DNA from: Pyricularia pennisetigena
Taxonomy: Eukaryota; Ascomycota; Sordariomycetes; Magnaporthales; Pyriculariaceae
DNA: 64,000 bases
Assembly: GCF_004337985.1 (NCBI RefSeq)
Contig: NW_021940919.1
Location: 310,001-374,000 of the forward strand
Direction of reading: 5' to 3'
Shown here: piece by piece, positions 11,801 through 24,315 of the stretch
Numbering within the stretch: position 1 is the first letter of the stretch
How the letters are laid out: each line of letters opens with the position of its first letter
Made by a program: the position numbers and the translations under genes
Notes under the pieces: model-generated
Database searches by the model: none
Seen by the model: the letters and a program-made list of their open reading frames with translations, nothing else
Told to the model about the DNA's origin: nothing

Positions 11801-13595
11801 GGCCTGGCTGCAAGCCAGCACTGGAGATGGGCTGATCCAAACGGGCTTTATTAGTAGCTCCCCAAAAAAAAGCAAGCTGTCTCAAGGGCTATTTTCAGGG
11901 ACTGACGCGTCGTCATTTCTGTCGATGCGGCCATTGGCAGATGCGCCAGGTATTTACTGTGGCGTAGCGACTCAATTGCGCACTAGTACTTGTGGGCGGC
12001 GAGGTCACGCCATTCTTCATTATTACCGCAACAATAATTTTTGCCATAATTTGCGGAGGCCGCATGTGGCGGGGGAACCGTTGGATTTGCTGAGCACAGG
12101 CAGGATATCAACGGAGAAGCTGAAGACAACTGGGGAGGGCAGACCCTATCGAGGCTGTCGGCACCAACCCAGGTCGTGCTCGATAGGCGAACAGGGGACT
12201 TTGGGAGCTGAGAGAGAGATTTTGTTCGGGCATCGTCAATTCCTACCATTAACGGCCCACCCAATTAATTCAGCCCACCAAAGCGCGAGCATGTCCGCTA
12301 TTCCCCAGAAACCCCAAAGCTGAAGGCTTGACCTAGGGTAACCTGAAGCGATAACTTCCCTTGCGACGGGCAGGATCTCTACCACCAACACAGGTTCTGA
12401 TATGACTTGTCACAAGTTCATCGCCCGCCTGAGAAAGACAAAGAGGCCATGGCGTGGCCTCAATCGGCTACGCCTACCTGAACTGGACAAGACCCAGAAC
12501 GTCGTCGCCGTCCCTACGTCTTCCAACACGCTGACCGCAGGCGCTCAGCCTTACTCGCTGGACGAGCAGCTGAGGGGTCGTCGCGCTTCCACCGTGTAAG
12601 CCAGACAAAACAAGACGCTCGCGAACGCTCTCGAGATTCTGAAGGGTGCCCCTTCGGGGGAGAGACTTTCTCTCGATGTCAGGCTCATCGTCAATTTGTC
12701 AGCCCGGCCAACCTGCCTTCGTCGGCAAGGGCCTTCTCCGACGGTCAAGGTCAGATATCGACCCGAGAATCGGCACGAAGTGGTTCACCGTTGGGGAAGT
12801 ATTGCCCAATCGCCGCGGTTGGCTATGCGTGGACCTTAATCAGCAATTCGCTGGATAAGTTTGGCGGTACGTTGTCAGCCCGGCCGATCCAGTTTCTTGC
12901 TTTGGCAGCCAATGGCAAGTAACATAATACCTGCCTGTCTGACCTTGATAATTTCTTAATATCTGTGTCATGATACGATTTGTCCCAACTTTTCTTACGA
13001 CCCCAGACACCCCAAGTCAATGTCACGTTATACTTGCCGAGGTCGGTATTTTTTTTTTTTGTTGAGGTTTCTTTGTCCAAAGGGCTGATCCGCCATTTCA
13101 GTTTCCGTACTAAATTTATTTCTTCCCCGCGCCAAGGTGAAGCTTGGATGCTTGGATGCTTGGACGCAGACTTATCTGCACGAGATCAAGAAACATCATT
13201 GGCTGCGACCCTCGAAAGGCGCCGAGTTTATACTTGTAGTGTACTTTGCGCAGTATTCTTAACGCAATACGCTGGTCGGCCGTGCATATGAAATTGTGGC
13301 CCGCCTCTATCCATCATTGCAGCCATTATCATGTTTCTCCGCGTAACAAAAGAGGGTGTGATTGATGAGTGAGCTGGCTGTTACTCATCTCTTAGGGAGC
13401 TCGGGAGGGGTTCGTTCTGTTTGAGCCGAGGGACGAATATAGCTGATCTTTTCTGTATGCATTTCGTACTACCAGAAGTGATGATTAAGCCCGTATTTTT
13501 CCCCTTTAACCTCGTAGATCGTGCCAGTAATCCTCGGTCAAGCCACACTACGACAGCGCATAGTTGACAGCAAACAATAAAAAGATCCGCAAAAG
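6646..13595. other. Gene-poor region of about 7 kb
   Basis: No protein family, tRNA or rRNA is recognisable on either strand. The stretch holds many A/T homopolymers, including a 45-nt T run at 8764-8808, and a threefold tandem repeat of an 8-bp unit (GCTTGGAT) at about 13143-13166. Longer open frames, such as one at 11586-12323, lack an ATG near their start and resemble nothing known. The last 500 bp is the promoter region of the GMC oxidoreductase gene. Confidence 0.5.
8764..8808. repeat. Poly-T tract, 45 nt
   Basis: An uninterrupted run of 45 T residues in gene-free DNA. No A-rich retroposon body or target-site duplication is evident beside it, so it is recorded as a simple homopolymer. 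Confidence 0.95.
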
Positions 13596-15278
13596 ATGGA
13601 AAAGACCAACAAAACCTACGACTTCATAGTCGTCGGCGCCGGCCCGGCAGGATGCACCATCGCTGCTCGCCTGGCCGATAGCAACGCTCAACCCTCCGTG
13701 CTTCTCGTCGAGGCAGGAGCCGACGATGGGACCGATATAACCAGACGCATGTCGTCTAATCGCTTTTTGCAGCGCTTAGACAAATCGCAGACCTGGGGTT
13801 ACGAGAGCGAACCTACAGAGAGCCTAGGCGACCGTGGCATCACGCTCGACCGAGGCAAAGGTCTTGGCGGAAGCTCTGCAGTCAACTTCAGCTGCTGGAC
13901 GCGAGGGCCCAAAGACGACATGGATGAGATGGTTCGCCTGACAGGAGACAGCAGCTGGGAGTGGGAGAGAACGGTCAAACGCTTTCGTAGCATCGAGTCG
14001 TTTCATGCCAGGCTGGAAGAGCTGCCCAAGGGCGCTGAGAATTATATCAAGTCGACCCAGGACACGACTTATGGAACGAACGGTCCGCTCCATATTTCGT
14101 TCCCTCCTGAATGGGACCCCGAGGTTACTGATATGATAGACATATGGAAGGAGAACGGGTACGCGCTGAACAAAGACCTCTCGGACGGAAGCATGCTGGG
14201 TCTTTTGGTCACCCCTTCAACTGAGTACAGAGGCGTGCGGGTCACTGCGGCAGATGTCCTCTTCCCAAGACCCTCAAATCTGGACATCATGACAGAGGCC
14301 CCCGTGCACTGTGTGCTTTTCGACGAGGAAAAGAGGGCCGTTGGCGTCCAGCTCATCGACGGTCGGCAGTTGCTCGCATCGAAAGAGGTAATCATCTCCG
14401 CAGGAGCGATGGACTCACCCAAAATACTCATGCACAGCGGCATCGGGCCGGGGGATCAGCTCACCAAGTTTAAGATTCCGCTCTTGCATAGCCTACCAGG
14501 TGTTGGGGCAAACTACGCCGACCACTACCATGCCACCTTTGTGTGGAAACGTAAGGACCACACCTCACTCAGGCCGGATTTCTACTCTGACCCCAAGAGG
14601 ATCGAAAAAGCCAAGCGCGACTGGGAGCTGTACCGCACCGGCGAGTACGTGACTCTGGGCACGCAGCTGGGCATGGGCTTTTTCAAGAACGATGCAACAC
14701 TCAGGAGCGCCGAGTTCCAGCAGCTGCCGGAGAAGGAGAGACGACGGATGCAGAAGCCGACGATCCCGACGTACGAGCTCGTCTGGAACGTGACGGCGCC
14801 CATGTACTACGAGACGACAAAGAAGCTGCCAGCGCTGTCGGTGGTACTGCTGATCCTGCTCAACAGCCAGGGCCGCGGCGCCTTCACGCTGCAGAGTGCG
14901 GATCCGGCCATGCCGCTCAGGTTCGCGCCCGACTTTTTGCGAGCGCCGTACGATAGGCGCGCGGCTATCGAGACCACCCGGGAGCTGCTCAAAGTGGCGG
15001 GCAGCGAGGCGTTCCAGAGGGACAACGTCGAGGCCGTGTTTGCGCCTGCCAGCGACTCCGAAGAGGACATCTTGGCCTTCTGGCGGGACACCATCTCGAG
15101 CACTTGGCACATGTGCGGAACTGTCGTGATGGCGACCAAGGCGGATGGTGAAGGTGAAGGTGATGGAGGTGATCTGAGCTGTGTCGATACCGATTTCCGT
15201 GTGCATGGTGTGAAAGGACTGCGGGTCGCTGATATGAGCATCATGCCAATCCTGCCGAGGTAAGTTTTTTTTTTTTTT

Positions 15279-15311
<33 letters not shown>

Positions 15312-15460
15312 TTTCGCAAAGCATTCTTATATCTGGTTTTTTATTGACATTGCCCGAATCTAGTGCACATACACAAACAACGGCATACCAGATTGGCATG
15401 ATTGCGGCCGAGAAGCTCATTGAGGAGCATGGCCTGTCCGTGGTACGCAGTAGGTTGTGA
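13596..15460 (+). CDS. GMC-family FAD-dependent oxidoreductase (alcohol/choline dehydrogenase or oxidase type)
   Basis: Two exons, 13596-15259 and 15364-15460, give 586 residues, the usual size for the family. Seen in order: the FAD-binding GAGPAG motif (residues 14-19), the EAG acidic end of the Rossmann fold near 40, GKGLGGSSAVN (GMC signature 1), SAGAMDSPKILMHSGIGP near 268-285 (signature 2), and STWHMCGT near 502-509 with the first catalytic His. The second catalytic position lies in exon 2 as SAHTQTTAY, so a His-His pair is likely. The donor is followed at once by T15-A-T30. No signal peptide is evident, suggesting an intracellular enzyme. The substrate cannot be told from sequence, and no biosynthetic neighbours are present. 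Confidence 0.92.
15265..15310. repeat. Poly-T tract inside the GMC oxidoreductase intron
   Basis: T15, one A, then T30, starting directly after the 5' splice site (GTAAG) of a 104-nt intron. It makes up nearly half of the intron. Confidence 0.95.
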
Positions 15461-16598
15461 AGTCTAAACTGAGTATAGTAGATGGAACCGGAACGGGGAT
15501 CGTGTTACGTAAAGCAGAAGCACAAGCGGAGCATAGATCCTTCTTTCCATATCACGTGATGAGTCCAGAACCTTCAAATTTATTCGATCCACGCCTCGAA
15601 AATTTCTTTCTCTCTCCCGCATTCCTTTCCCAGAGTCGTGTTGAAATCAACACAACCTCACTGGCAAGCTTGTTGCTTTGATGCATGAGCTTGCCAGTGC
15701 CTCTATCTTCATCTGTAAGTTACAATGTCTTCATTTCCTCACGTTTTAAGCGTGCCGCCTCGTATGATGAGAAAAATTTGCGATTGATTCCATTCGGGTG
15801 GCCCTCTTTCGCCGGAGGGCTATATCCGGTGGATAACTGATATTCAATTTCTTACATATTCTGACTCTTGCTTGGCTACATGACTTTGCTGTCTGCAGTT
15901 CTAAGTTGGTGATTTGACTGCTAACATTTGCTGCCACAGATGATAGGTTTTTTTTTTTTTTTTTTTTCATGACTAGGTAAATGTTGGTGGATTTGCTGCC
16001 TCTTGGAATAGAGGGATATCCTAGGAAGCTGTACTTCAAGCAGCCTCCAAGTTTTCGAGGCTCGCTCATAAGACATAACTGCTGGTTGTATCTTGGATCA
16101 AGTCGGCTCATCTTTGGCTAGACATTGAAACCAGCACCTGGTTGATAGCTTATTAGTGACTATAGTGACCTGTAAATCCATTTGGATTTAATGCAATAAA
16201 TATCTGTTGTCCATGATCGTGAATTTGTCCATTGGGCGTTTGTTCTCACCATGGTACTGTGATATTGTAGTCATGTCTCCAGGCATAAGCGCGCACTGAA
16301 TTTGCACCCACGGTTAGTTAGTACACCCCCTGTCAAAAGACACTGGTTGGTGCTCTTGTCCGCTGGCCCGTCCGTATTCCAGGCACCCCACTGTGCCCAA
16401 GCTCCAAAGCTGTGCTCCGGTCGGAGCTATGGAGCTCGGTAGCTCGGCCGCGGCCAGAAAAGGTAATAACGACATCATTGTGCCAGCCAAAAAAAGCAAC
16501 GACAACCAGGTACAAGCTTCCAGCAACACACAATCGTCAATAAACCTCGAAGTTATCTTTCGACAACCAACAACGATTCGCAGCGACCGACATTCAAG
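15461..16598. other. Intergenic between GMC gene and Fmp46-like gene
   Basis: This holds the 3' flank of the oxidoreductase gene and the promoter of the Fmp46-like gene. No gene is seen. A T17 run lies near 15951-15967. Confidence 0.6.
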
Positions 16599-17223
16599 AT
16601 GTTCCGCACATTTGTAAGCCTCAAATCAGCGCAGCTTAGCTGACAAGAAATTCAATTGAGGATATCCAATCGCTAATCGCGTCCCCAATCGTTCACATCG
16701 CCAGAAACCCCGCGACACGGTGACGCTCTTCCACAAGGCGAGCAGCCCGACCTCGATGAGGGTCTTGACGCTGCTCAAGCAGACCGCAGCCAGCGCCAGT
16801 GAGACGGCGACCGAGGACCAGGCCGGCGACCACACGGCACACAACGAGACGCAGCGCTCGCGCCCCGAGTTCGAGCTCAACGTGACCGAGGACCTGCCCA
16901 CCGAGGGCCAGCTGCAGACCATCCTGGAATACGTTGACCAGCCTGCCATTCCGGAGCTCGTCAAGGGCGCCAACTCCGTGACTGAGGCGCTCAAAAAGTA
17001 CAAGTTCGACAAGGAGAGCTTCCAGAGGCCTGTGGTGCGTTGTTTTCCCCTCTCTTTGGTTGTTTTTTTGCGCTGATTACCCTGTGTACGTGTGTCGGCC
17101 GAATGGAATTCACTGACGACGATATTGGGCTTGCAGGTTGTGGACTGGAACAACGGAAGGGCCGCGATTGGAGGGAACGAGTCGCAGATCCTAAAGATGC
17201 TGAACGAGCTCAAGAAGGATTAG
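16599..17223 (+). CDS. Fmp46-like mitochondrial protein (DUF1687, thioredoxin-like fold)
   Basis: Three exons: 16599-16613 (only 15 nt, MFRTF), 16705-17034 and 17137-17223, giving 143 residues. The joined N-terminus MFRTFKPRDTVTLFHKASSP and the C-terminal segment VVDWNNGRAAIGGNESQIL are characteristic of the fungal Fmp46/DUF1687 family, whose yeast member is mitochondrial and has been called a putative redox protein on structural grounds. The very short first exon is supported by phase and by the family N-terminus. The donor of intron 2 is GTGCGT. The deduced protein contains no cysteine, which does not fit thiol redox chemistry. The role is otherwise unknown. Confidence 0.8.
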
Positions 17224-18762
17224 ATATAAGTGGCTTGCTGGTGTTAACAGTCCCCATAGCCATGCGCTGCTTGCAACTACTTGTCAAACCACATAAAAGA
17301 TTCCGGCGCGATATAATGAAGCGCCACACTTTTGGTTTCCTGGCAAGACCTGTACAGATTGTTCAGTCTCAATGATGAAGCGTATGTGCTGAAATCCTCT
17401 CTTTTCAGGTGACTTCCCCTTACTTTATCAAACTTGTAGGGGCTATGTATGGTTTACCACGAGCACTCTTTTGTTTTATTCTGTGGTGAAGAGATATTTT
17501 TTCTGAAGAAGATAGAGACTTTCCTTTTTGCACGGGTAATGCCGCTTGGCGGCAAATATGGCGGTGCATGGTGTGACCCAGGCATGGCGCTCCTGTTGTT
17601 TGTTTGCACTTGGGTGATTGGACGGATTAATAACCGCCAACGATGTTTTTTTCCCTTCTAGTTATTATGGCCTCGTTTGCATCTGTAGATTGTCGATACG
17701 GGTTCCGGCGCGTTTGTAAATGGCATGGGGGTTATTGGAGGGATTGATCAAGACGGGCTTCTCTCTTTCATATGTTTCTTCTATACTTTCGTTGAGCGTT
17801 TTCTGTGATCTCTACCTTCTATCAGGCTTGAGACAAACGCCAGAGGAATACGAGCCAGTACTGACTGGGTCAACCGCCGGGTGTAGGCTGCCGCACGCTG
17901 AAGCACTCCAGCACTAAGAGCAGTGCCTCCTCTAATACAAACAAGACATACATTCTTGTACTTGAGAGGTGCGAAGAGGGCTGTCTAGCATTTGGAGCAG
18001 CTGAAGAGGTGACGGCTGGCTGGGAGTCAACAGTCAACGCATTGGCCAACAGTTTGGTCGGCATCCTTCCTGGCAGACTCTCAGTTTGCTCTCACTTTCA
18101 CGTCACCTTTTCGGCCTTTTCCGCGTTCTGCCTCTTGGCTGGGGTTTGCTGGCAGATCACTTCCGCCTTTCTCGCTGTTTTTACTCTTTAGCCTTCTCTC
18201 TCGCCTTGTACGTACCATAACCACTACTTGGCATCGGATCATCACCGCACCGAAAACGATCCGTCTGCTCGGCTCCTTTCTCATGATTGCCTTGATCTGC
18301 TTTGTTCAATAGGAATCTGACATTGCCCTCTCTTTCTTCAAAATTCCTTCTTTCGCCAGATTTCTGCTCTATTAATCCACACTCGTCACTTCAACAGACA
18401 ACCCTTCGTCATCGGTGGTTTTCTCTGGTCTTCCTTCACACCCCGTCTTTCTGCTTTGCATTTATCTCTTGTCATTCTTTCAGGTGGCAAACTGCATCTT
18501 TTCTGCCATCTCTGCTCAGGTTAGCTTTGTCTGCGGCTCTGCATTCTTTTGACGACAGTACTTTACGCAGCTTGATTGCTCGCAGTCTTATCTTGCGTTC
18601 ACTTTCATCTCACGGACGCCCTGGGCTGGCAGCAACCAAAATCTGCCCTGAGCTGATCAATTCACGTTCTGGAAACGACCCCCAAACTCATCTCACCGGT
18701 ACCAACACCACCATCACTTACTCTCCTTGCTCATCTCAGCCAGCAGGGGACAACTATCGAAG
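17224..18762. other. 3' flank of Fmp46-like gene and long leader region of the next gene
   Basis: No independent gene is seen. From about 18060 to 18720 the plus strand is markedly pyrimidine-rich (CTTTCT, TCTC runs), as in leaders of strongly expressed fungal genes. This probably forms the promoter and 5' UTR of the gene starting at 18763. Confidence 0.55.
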
Positions 18763-21700
18763 ATGGCCTGTCCCATCCCTAGCGACCAGATTCGCCAGAA
18801 CCTTGAGCGGTCCGCTCGTGAAAAGGGTTTGGGCTCTCCGTTCCAGCTGGGAGGCCCATACAAACCAGGCTCACATATTGAGAACCCAACCTTGGGAAAC
18901 GGTGATCTCAAGCATCCGGAACCGGGATTCTACTTTGCCTGTCCACCGAACAGGTCCTATAGTTTCTCCGTCGCTATGAAGAAGGGGCGAGGAGTGTATG
19001 GTAGGCCCTCAGGGATTCGGCTTCAACGCGGCTTCCTCCCCTATCGGAACCTCAATGCCGACACCTCTGAACACACCTGGTATCGGGCGGCGCAACTTCA
19101 AAGGAGCTTCCCAGATATTTGTAAGAAAGTAAACAAGCGCCCAGAGGAATGGGAGGATCTGTACGAATACTTTGACGGAGAGGACATCTACCAAATGGGT
19201 GCCTACAACGCCTGGTGCGTGGTCAATGTGCTCTACGAGATGAACCTTCACATCCGCGAGGACATCGAGGCCGAGTGGAAAAAGTTGATGGATTTGGCTC
19301 TCCATGAATGGCTCGCCAACTTTGATGATGCCAAAGATAAGCTTCTAGCTTTCGAGAGGAGCAAGACCACTGACAGCATCCTCACTGTACTGGATGATGC
19401 ATCCAACGTCTTTGATCTTAAAGCATTGACACCAAACCAGAAGGCAATCCTGGCGATACGGACTGGTCTACTGCGTGAGAAACTACTGACAGAGTCGTCA
19501 GCAGAGAACAGCAGCGTGACTCTCACTACCCAGTCCAAGCCAACCTTGCACCTTCCTGAGGTTATAAATGACCATTATGTTGACATGCCACTTTCGGCTC
19601 CACCAGCCGTCTCATATTTCCAGACACAGTCGACTCGGCCTGAATCATCTCAGATGCCGGCCTCGACACCGGTGGTGTGCAGCACTCTCAGTGACGAGAC
19701 TCAAGGCAGTTTCAAAGCAGAGGCAAAAAGCAACAAACTCGACCACCCAAAGACTCCCGAACATAGGCGGTTCCAGAGCCGAAGCAATCACGTTTCCCCG
19801 ACCAAGGTTCCTCAGCATCGTCAGCCTGCACTCAATGCTCCAGTGCCTCTGTTCTTTGGCTCACATTCCCCTGACAAGGGAGATCAAGGAGGCCGAGTGC
19901 CAGCACCGCCGCTGCTTGTCCAACGGGGAGCGTCTGCCCCTCTTGGATTCCAGCCCCATCAACAGTTCCCTGTGGCAGTCCCTCAAGGCTATCAAGGTCC
20001 GCAGATGCAGCCTCCGTCTGTGCTACCAGATCAGAATCATCGGGTACGCTTCCATCCGTCCTCGTCTGCCGACAATATTGAGAGCTACAACAGCACCAGC
20101 CAGCAGCAGCAGGCTCAGTCCCGGCATGTGCAACAGCCCTCGACTGGCAACATGTCTCATCGCTCACGCAACTCGAGCACAAGCCCCCAGAAGAACGGAA
20201 CTTGGGAGCCCCGTGACGTACCCAACTCCATTCATGGCCCTGTCGTGTGCCGCTCCGGTTCCCGTCGTGACAGCACCTGCCACGACGGTGGCTCGAATCT
20301 GTCACTCAACAGCGAGACCCGACATGCTTCATCATCGGTATTGGAGGACCGGAAGAACCTACCCCATGGCCAAATTAACGGCCACACCCACAGGCAGCAA
20401 CAACATTGCGCCAATGCTTCTCTCAGCCCATTTGAACCTTCGACTCAGTGCGAATGCCGCTTGTGCTGTGGCAAGAGCCGCAGCCTCATCGTCTTCTTTG
20501 ACAAGGAGTCTGTGACCGAGTCTCACTTGGATGGCCTGCGCAGGATCTTTAGCCACTGGGGACAGATTGAGCATGCAAGCATCTTGTCGAACAAGCGTTA
20601 TCAAAAATCTAATTTTCAGGTGGCTCTTGTTCGGTTAGTATCCGCCCTGTGCTGACATTTTTTCTCCGATGGCCCCCTGAGTTTGATCTTCTAACTTTGT
20701 TGTCTCTTGCCGGTACTCTAGGTACTCTAGCGATTCCGTGCCGCCAACCGTGCTTCTGGATATGCTACCGTCACGGCCATGTCGTCTGGGAAACAGTATA
20801 ATCCGCGTCAGGCATCCCAAGGGATCCAAGCACTTCGCTGGTTATCATGCCTCTCCGACCCGCCGTCGCAACTCTGTCGCCAACGGCGTCGCTGCTTCGG
20901 GGTCTGTGCCGTCACATCAGCACCAAATTCAGGGCAACAATTCCATGGCGCAGCCCTCTTGGCCTGTCGACAATAAGCAGCCCAATGGCAACGGTCCTAA
21001 CCCGGGTCAGCATCCGAAGAAGCCTGCTCACGTTTCCCAATTGACGCTAGGTCGGGATCAGCAGCAACCGCAATACGGCAGCATCGGACCCGGTCAGACT
21101 GGTCTGCCGACTCCACCTCAGTCGGCAAACCTAAACATGCCCGTCCCGCCAGTACAGGCATCGATGTATAACATGGGAGGGCTGTCGTATCAAATGGCGC
21201 CTTTGCCTAGTGGAATGTCGGCCTATGCCCACAATCAGCCACCGTTCAATTCTGTGACGACGTATCCTTCGGCAGCTCCCGCTTCATTGCCAGGCCAGGC
21301 CACATTCATTTACCAACCGCAGCCTGCTCTTCACAATCCACCTCAGCAGGCCGGCGTCTTCCTTGGCTTATCCGCGCCTCCTGCGGTCCCTGCGGCTACT
21401 GCTGGGCCTGGCCATAGCCTGCCAGCCAAGCCAATGGTAGTTACGAGCGCTAATGGAGGGCAGAGCATCACATCTCAGACCGGACAAGACAGTCGCCACG
21501 ATAGTAGGAAGGTATCTCGAGAAGGCTCTCCCAAGAAACAACTTCCCAGCAGCAAGGTCCAACCGCCTCATGCGGCCAGCTCGATGACCCAGCAGGAGCC
21601 CGCTGAGAAAGGCAAAGACACAGAGACCAAGACCAACGAGCCCAAGAAGGTTTCCGCGGCCATCGCCACAGACTTGACTGAAAAGGCCGATTCCGGATCG

Positions 21701-23135
21701 TCCACCGCCACTTCATCTTTTGTGGTACTGACGCCCAACTCATCCTTCAACGGCGCCAGCAATGAGAACTCGCCGGCTCGGTCTCAGCTTGAGGTTGAGG
21801 TCCGCGACGGCAATATCATCGATTATGGGACCGTTCGCATCCGGGTCAAGAAGAATCCCGGTCCGAGTTCTCTCTACAGCGAGTGGATGATGTCTGCCGA
21901 CAACTACGCAGGCACTGTGAAGGAAGCGGCCATGGAGCTTTCGCCGGATGCTGAGCAAGGTGACGACGTTGTAGTATCGACCAAAATTACCAAAGCTGAA
22001 GACTTGCAGGAGCCCGATGGGCGCTCCGTGGTGCATGTGGATGAGAAACTGACCAATCCTGCAATGAAGTCCGATGGTTGCGAACAGGTTCCCGTCACGG
22101 CGGGTGCAGATGAAAAGCAAAGCGGGCCCAAGAAGGGTAAGAGCAAAAAGAAGAGCAAGCGTAACAACCATAAAAAGACGTTGCAGGCGCCCTCGGAGAT
22201 CAGCGACGGGAGCCGCACAATGAGCTTGGTATCTGGTCCCTCTGGTCGAGTGACCCCAGAGCCCGCGGCACATAACAAGCAAGCTGGCGATGCAGCCGGT
22301 GAAACCAAGTCTCCAGCCGACAACGGACCACCATCACCACCGCAAGAAGTGGCTGATCTGGCTGTAACCAAGACGCGGGCGGGCAGTGAAGGAGCCGCGG
22401 CGCTAGCCAATGACAACATGCCCGTGATTGCTCCTCCCTCGGACCAGACTGGGCCCGAGAACTCGCCCTTTGCGTCGCAAAAGGACGAAATTTCTCGGCG
22501 GCTGGGCGACCGAGAGCCCCCGGTTTCTTCGGTCATGAGCAAGCCTCCTCCCAAGCTGATGATCACGCAGACGATCAGGAGCAGCACGCTGCCGGCCGGC
22601 TTCGACCCATTTCCTCGAGCCGCGCCTTTGCGGACCGCCACTCCTAATGCAGCCACTGTTGCAGATCAACAAGACCAGCGCAAGCTACCGCCGCCGCCGC
22701 CGCCGCCGGCTGCACGCGAACTGACACCTCCTGCCACGCCAAAGAAGGACACATCTTATTCTGATTATCCTCCGGTGCAAGCGGGTACAGTCAAGCTGCC
22801 TCCTTCCCCACCATTGCCATCCAGCAGGCAGCCTAGCTTCAACCCCAATGCTCAGGTGTTCGTATCTGAGGGATCGCGACAGCCGCCGCGCTTGTTTCAA
22901 GGGGCTGCTTCACAACCTGCCGAACAGCAGGAGCCCAAGAAATTTCAAAAGAAGAAGAAAAAGACGACCAAAAAGTCCCAGAAGAACCAGCAGAACCAGC
23001 AAGAAAAGCCCGCTGATCCCGGTGCGAGCAACGAGTTCATAAACAGTACCAACTGGCGCGCGACGGGAACTCACGCTGCGAGCACTCAAAATACCAATGG
23101 CGTCCAGAAGCCGCAAGAAACCGCAAAATCGCAGG

Positions 23136-23184
<49 letters not shown>

Positions 23185-23737
23185 CCATGGTAGCACCGGC
23201 AGCAGCAACCGCAATGCAGATAGTCCACTGACGCCATCAACGCCCCCCGAGCCCGCCTACAAAAAGGGCGACAAGCTAGACGTCAGCAAGGGGGAGACGT
23301 TCCTCAAGCACCGTTTCAACGTCATGACGGAGCTCAAGGGCCGGTCGCAGAAGGAGGACAGGAGCAGCAGGCTCGCTTCGGCCGCCTCCGCCTCGGCGGC
23401 TGGTGGTGACTCGTCCATGTCGTCCACGGCGGCAAAGACCAGCGCCGACAGCAACAAAAGCCCAATCCCGCCCACTGAGTCCTACAGGGCCTGGCCCAGC
23501 CTCCCCAGCAGACCTCCGACGGACCAGCAGGATGCGCCATTGTTGACGCCCCGCGGTGGCAGCCTCAAGCGCGACAGCGCAAAGAAGGCATCGTCGCCCG
23601 TTAGCAGTGAGGAGACTGCCAGCACCATCGTCGACGCCCTTGCCGGCGAGGGTAAGGGTTCAAAAGGGCCCATGTCTGCGGTACTCAGCATGAAGCTGAC
23701 GCAGCACAAGACCCGTGCTATGAGTAGTGCCAACTGA
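18763..23737 (+). CDS. Large RRM-like, low-complexity protein, function unknown
   Basis: Two exons, 18763-20633 and 20722 (or 20731)-23737, encode about 1628 residues. The N-terminal 250 residues form an ordered unfamiliar region rich in Trp and Tyr. A Ser/Pro/Gln-rich stretch follows, then an RRM-like fold at about 570-655 (SLIVFFDKESV, a helix with LRRIFSHWGQIEHASIL, then VALVR and CRLGNSIIRVRHPKGS) that crosses the intron. The C-terminal 950 residues are mostly disordered: poly-Pro near residue 1280, a KKKKK basic patch, an Ala run encoded by CAG repeats, and a conserved-looking segment KGDKLDVSKGETFLKHRFN. The start is the first ATG. This looks like an RNA-binding or mRNP scaffold protein; I do not recognise the family beyond the RRM-like part. 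Confidence 0.75.
23142..23183 (+). repeat. CAG trinucleotide repeat encoding poly-alanine
   Basis: Fourteen consecutive CAG units, read in the GCA frame as about 13-14 alanines in the large RRM-like protein. As a pure triplet repeat it is likely to vary in length between strains. Confidence 0.9.
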
Positions 23738-24315
23738 ATGGGTGAAAAAAAGAAGGGGTCGGTCTTGCAGAGTGCGAAACCCGACAAAGTTTGTTTAGCA
23801 GATGCGACGAGGGGAATGGAGATTAACCTTCGGGATTTTGCGAAGGAAATGTGGGTGATATATGAAGAAATGAAAAGTCACAATGGGTAGATGAATGAAT
23901 GTATGGGTATGAATCAACCGAGTCTGGTGACATCATGTAATGAATTAGCTTCTTTTCTTCATCTCCCTTTGTTTTTTTCAGCAAGAGATCGGTACCTACC
24001 ACTGCAGAGGCCTTGGTCTCACCTCATTAACGTTGGCTACTCTTTTAATCTTCACTTTTAACGATAGTGACGTATGCCAGCAAAGCAAAGGGCAATTAAA
24101 AACAGTGCCCGAGTTCGTTTTATACAGGTGAGTAACTGGCCTCCCCCTCCAAGATTTTCCACCCAAAGTACCAGAGCCTGGAGCTTCGGTATGCAGTCGC
24201 AGGTTGTATGTACAAAGTGGCAGTCCCTCCCCCGTTGCGGACCACCCAAATCACCTTCCCTGTCTCCAATCGATGGTTGATCGTAGGCCCATCTCTACAA
24301 TCGTCCCTCTTTTGT
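23738..24315. other. Convergent 3' region
   Basis: This lies between the 3' ends of two converging genes (the large RRM-like gene and the complex I subunit gene). No gene is seen. Confidence 0.6.

Noticed and set aside
11586..12323. Plus-strand open frame of 245 codons
   Set aside because: It begins with TTG, the first ATG is well inside, and the product resembles no family and has no splice context; likely a chance frame.
13596..15460. GMC oxidoreductase as part of a secondary-metabolite cluster
   Set aside because: Neighbouring genes are housekeeping types; no synthase, P450, transporter or cluster regulator lies nearby.
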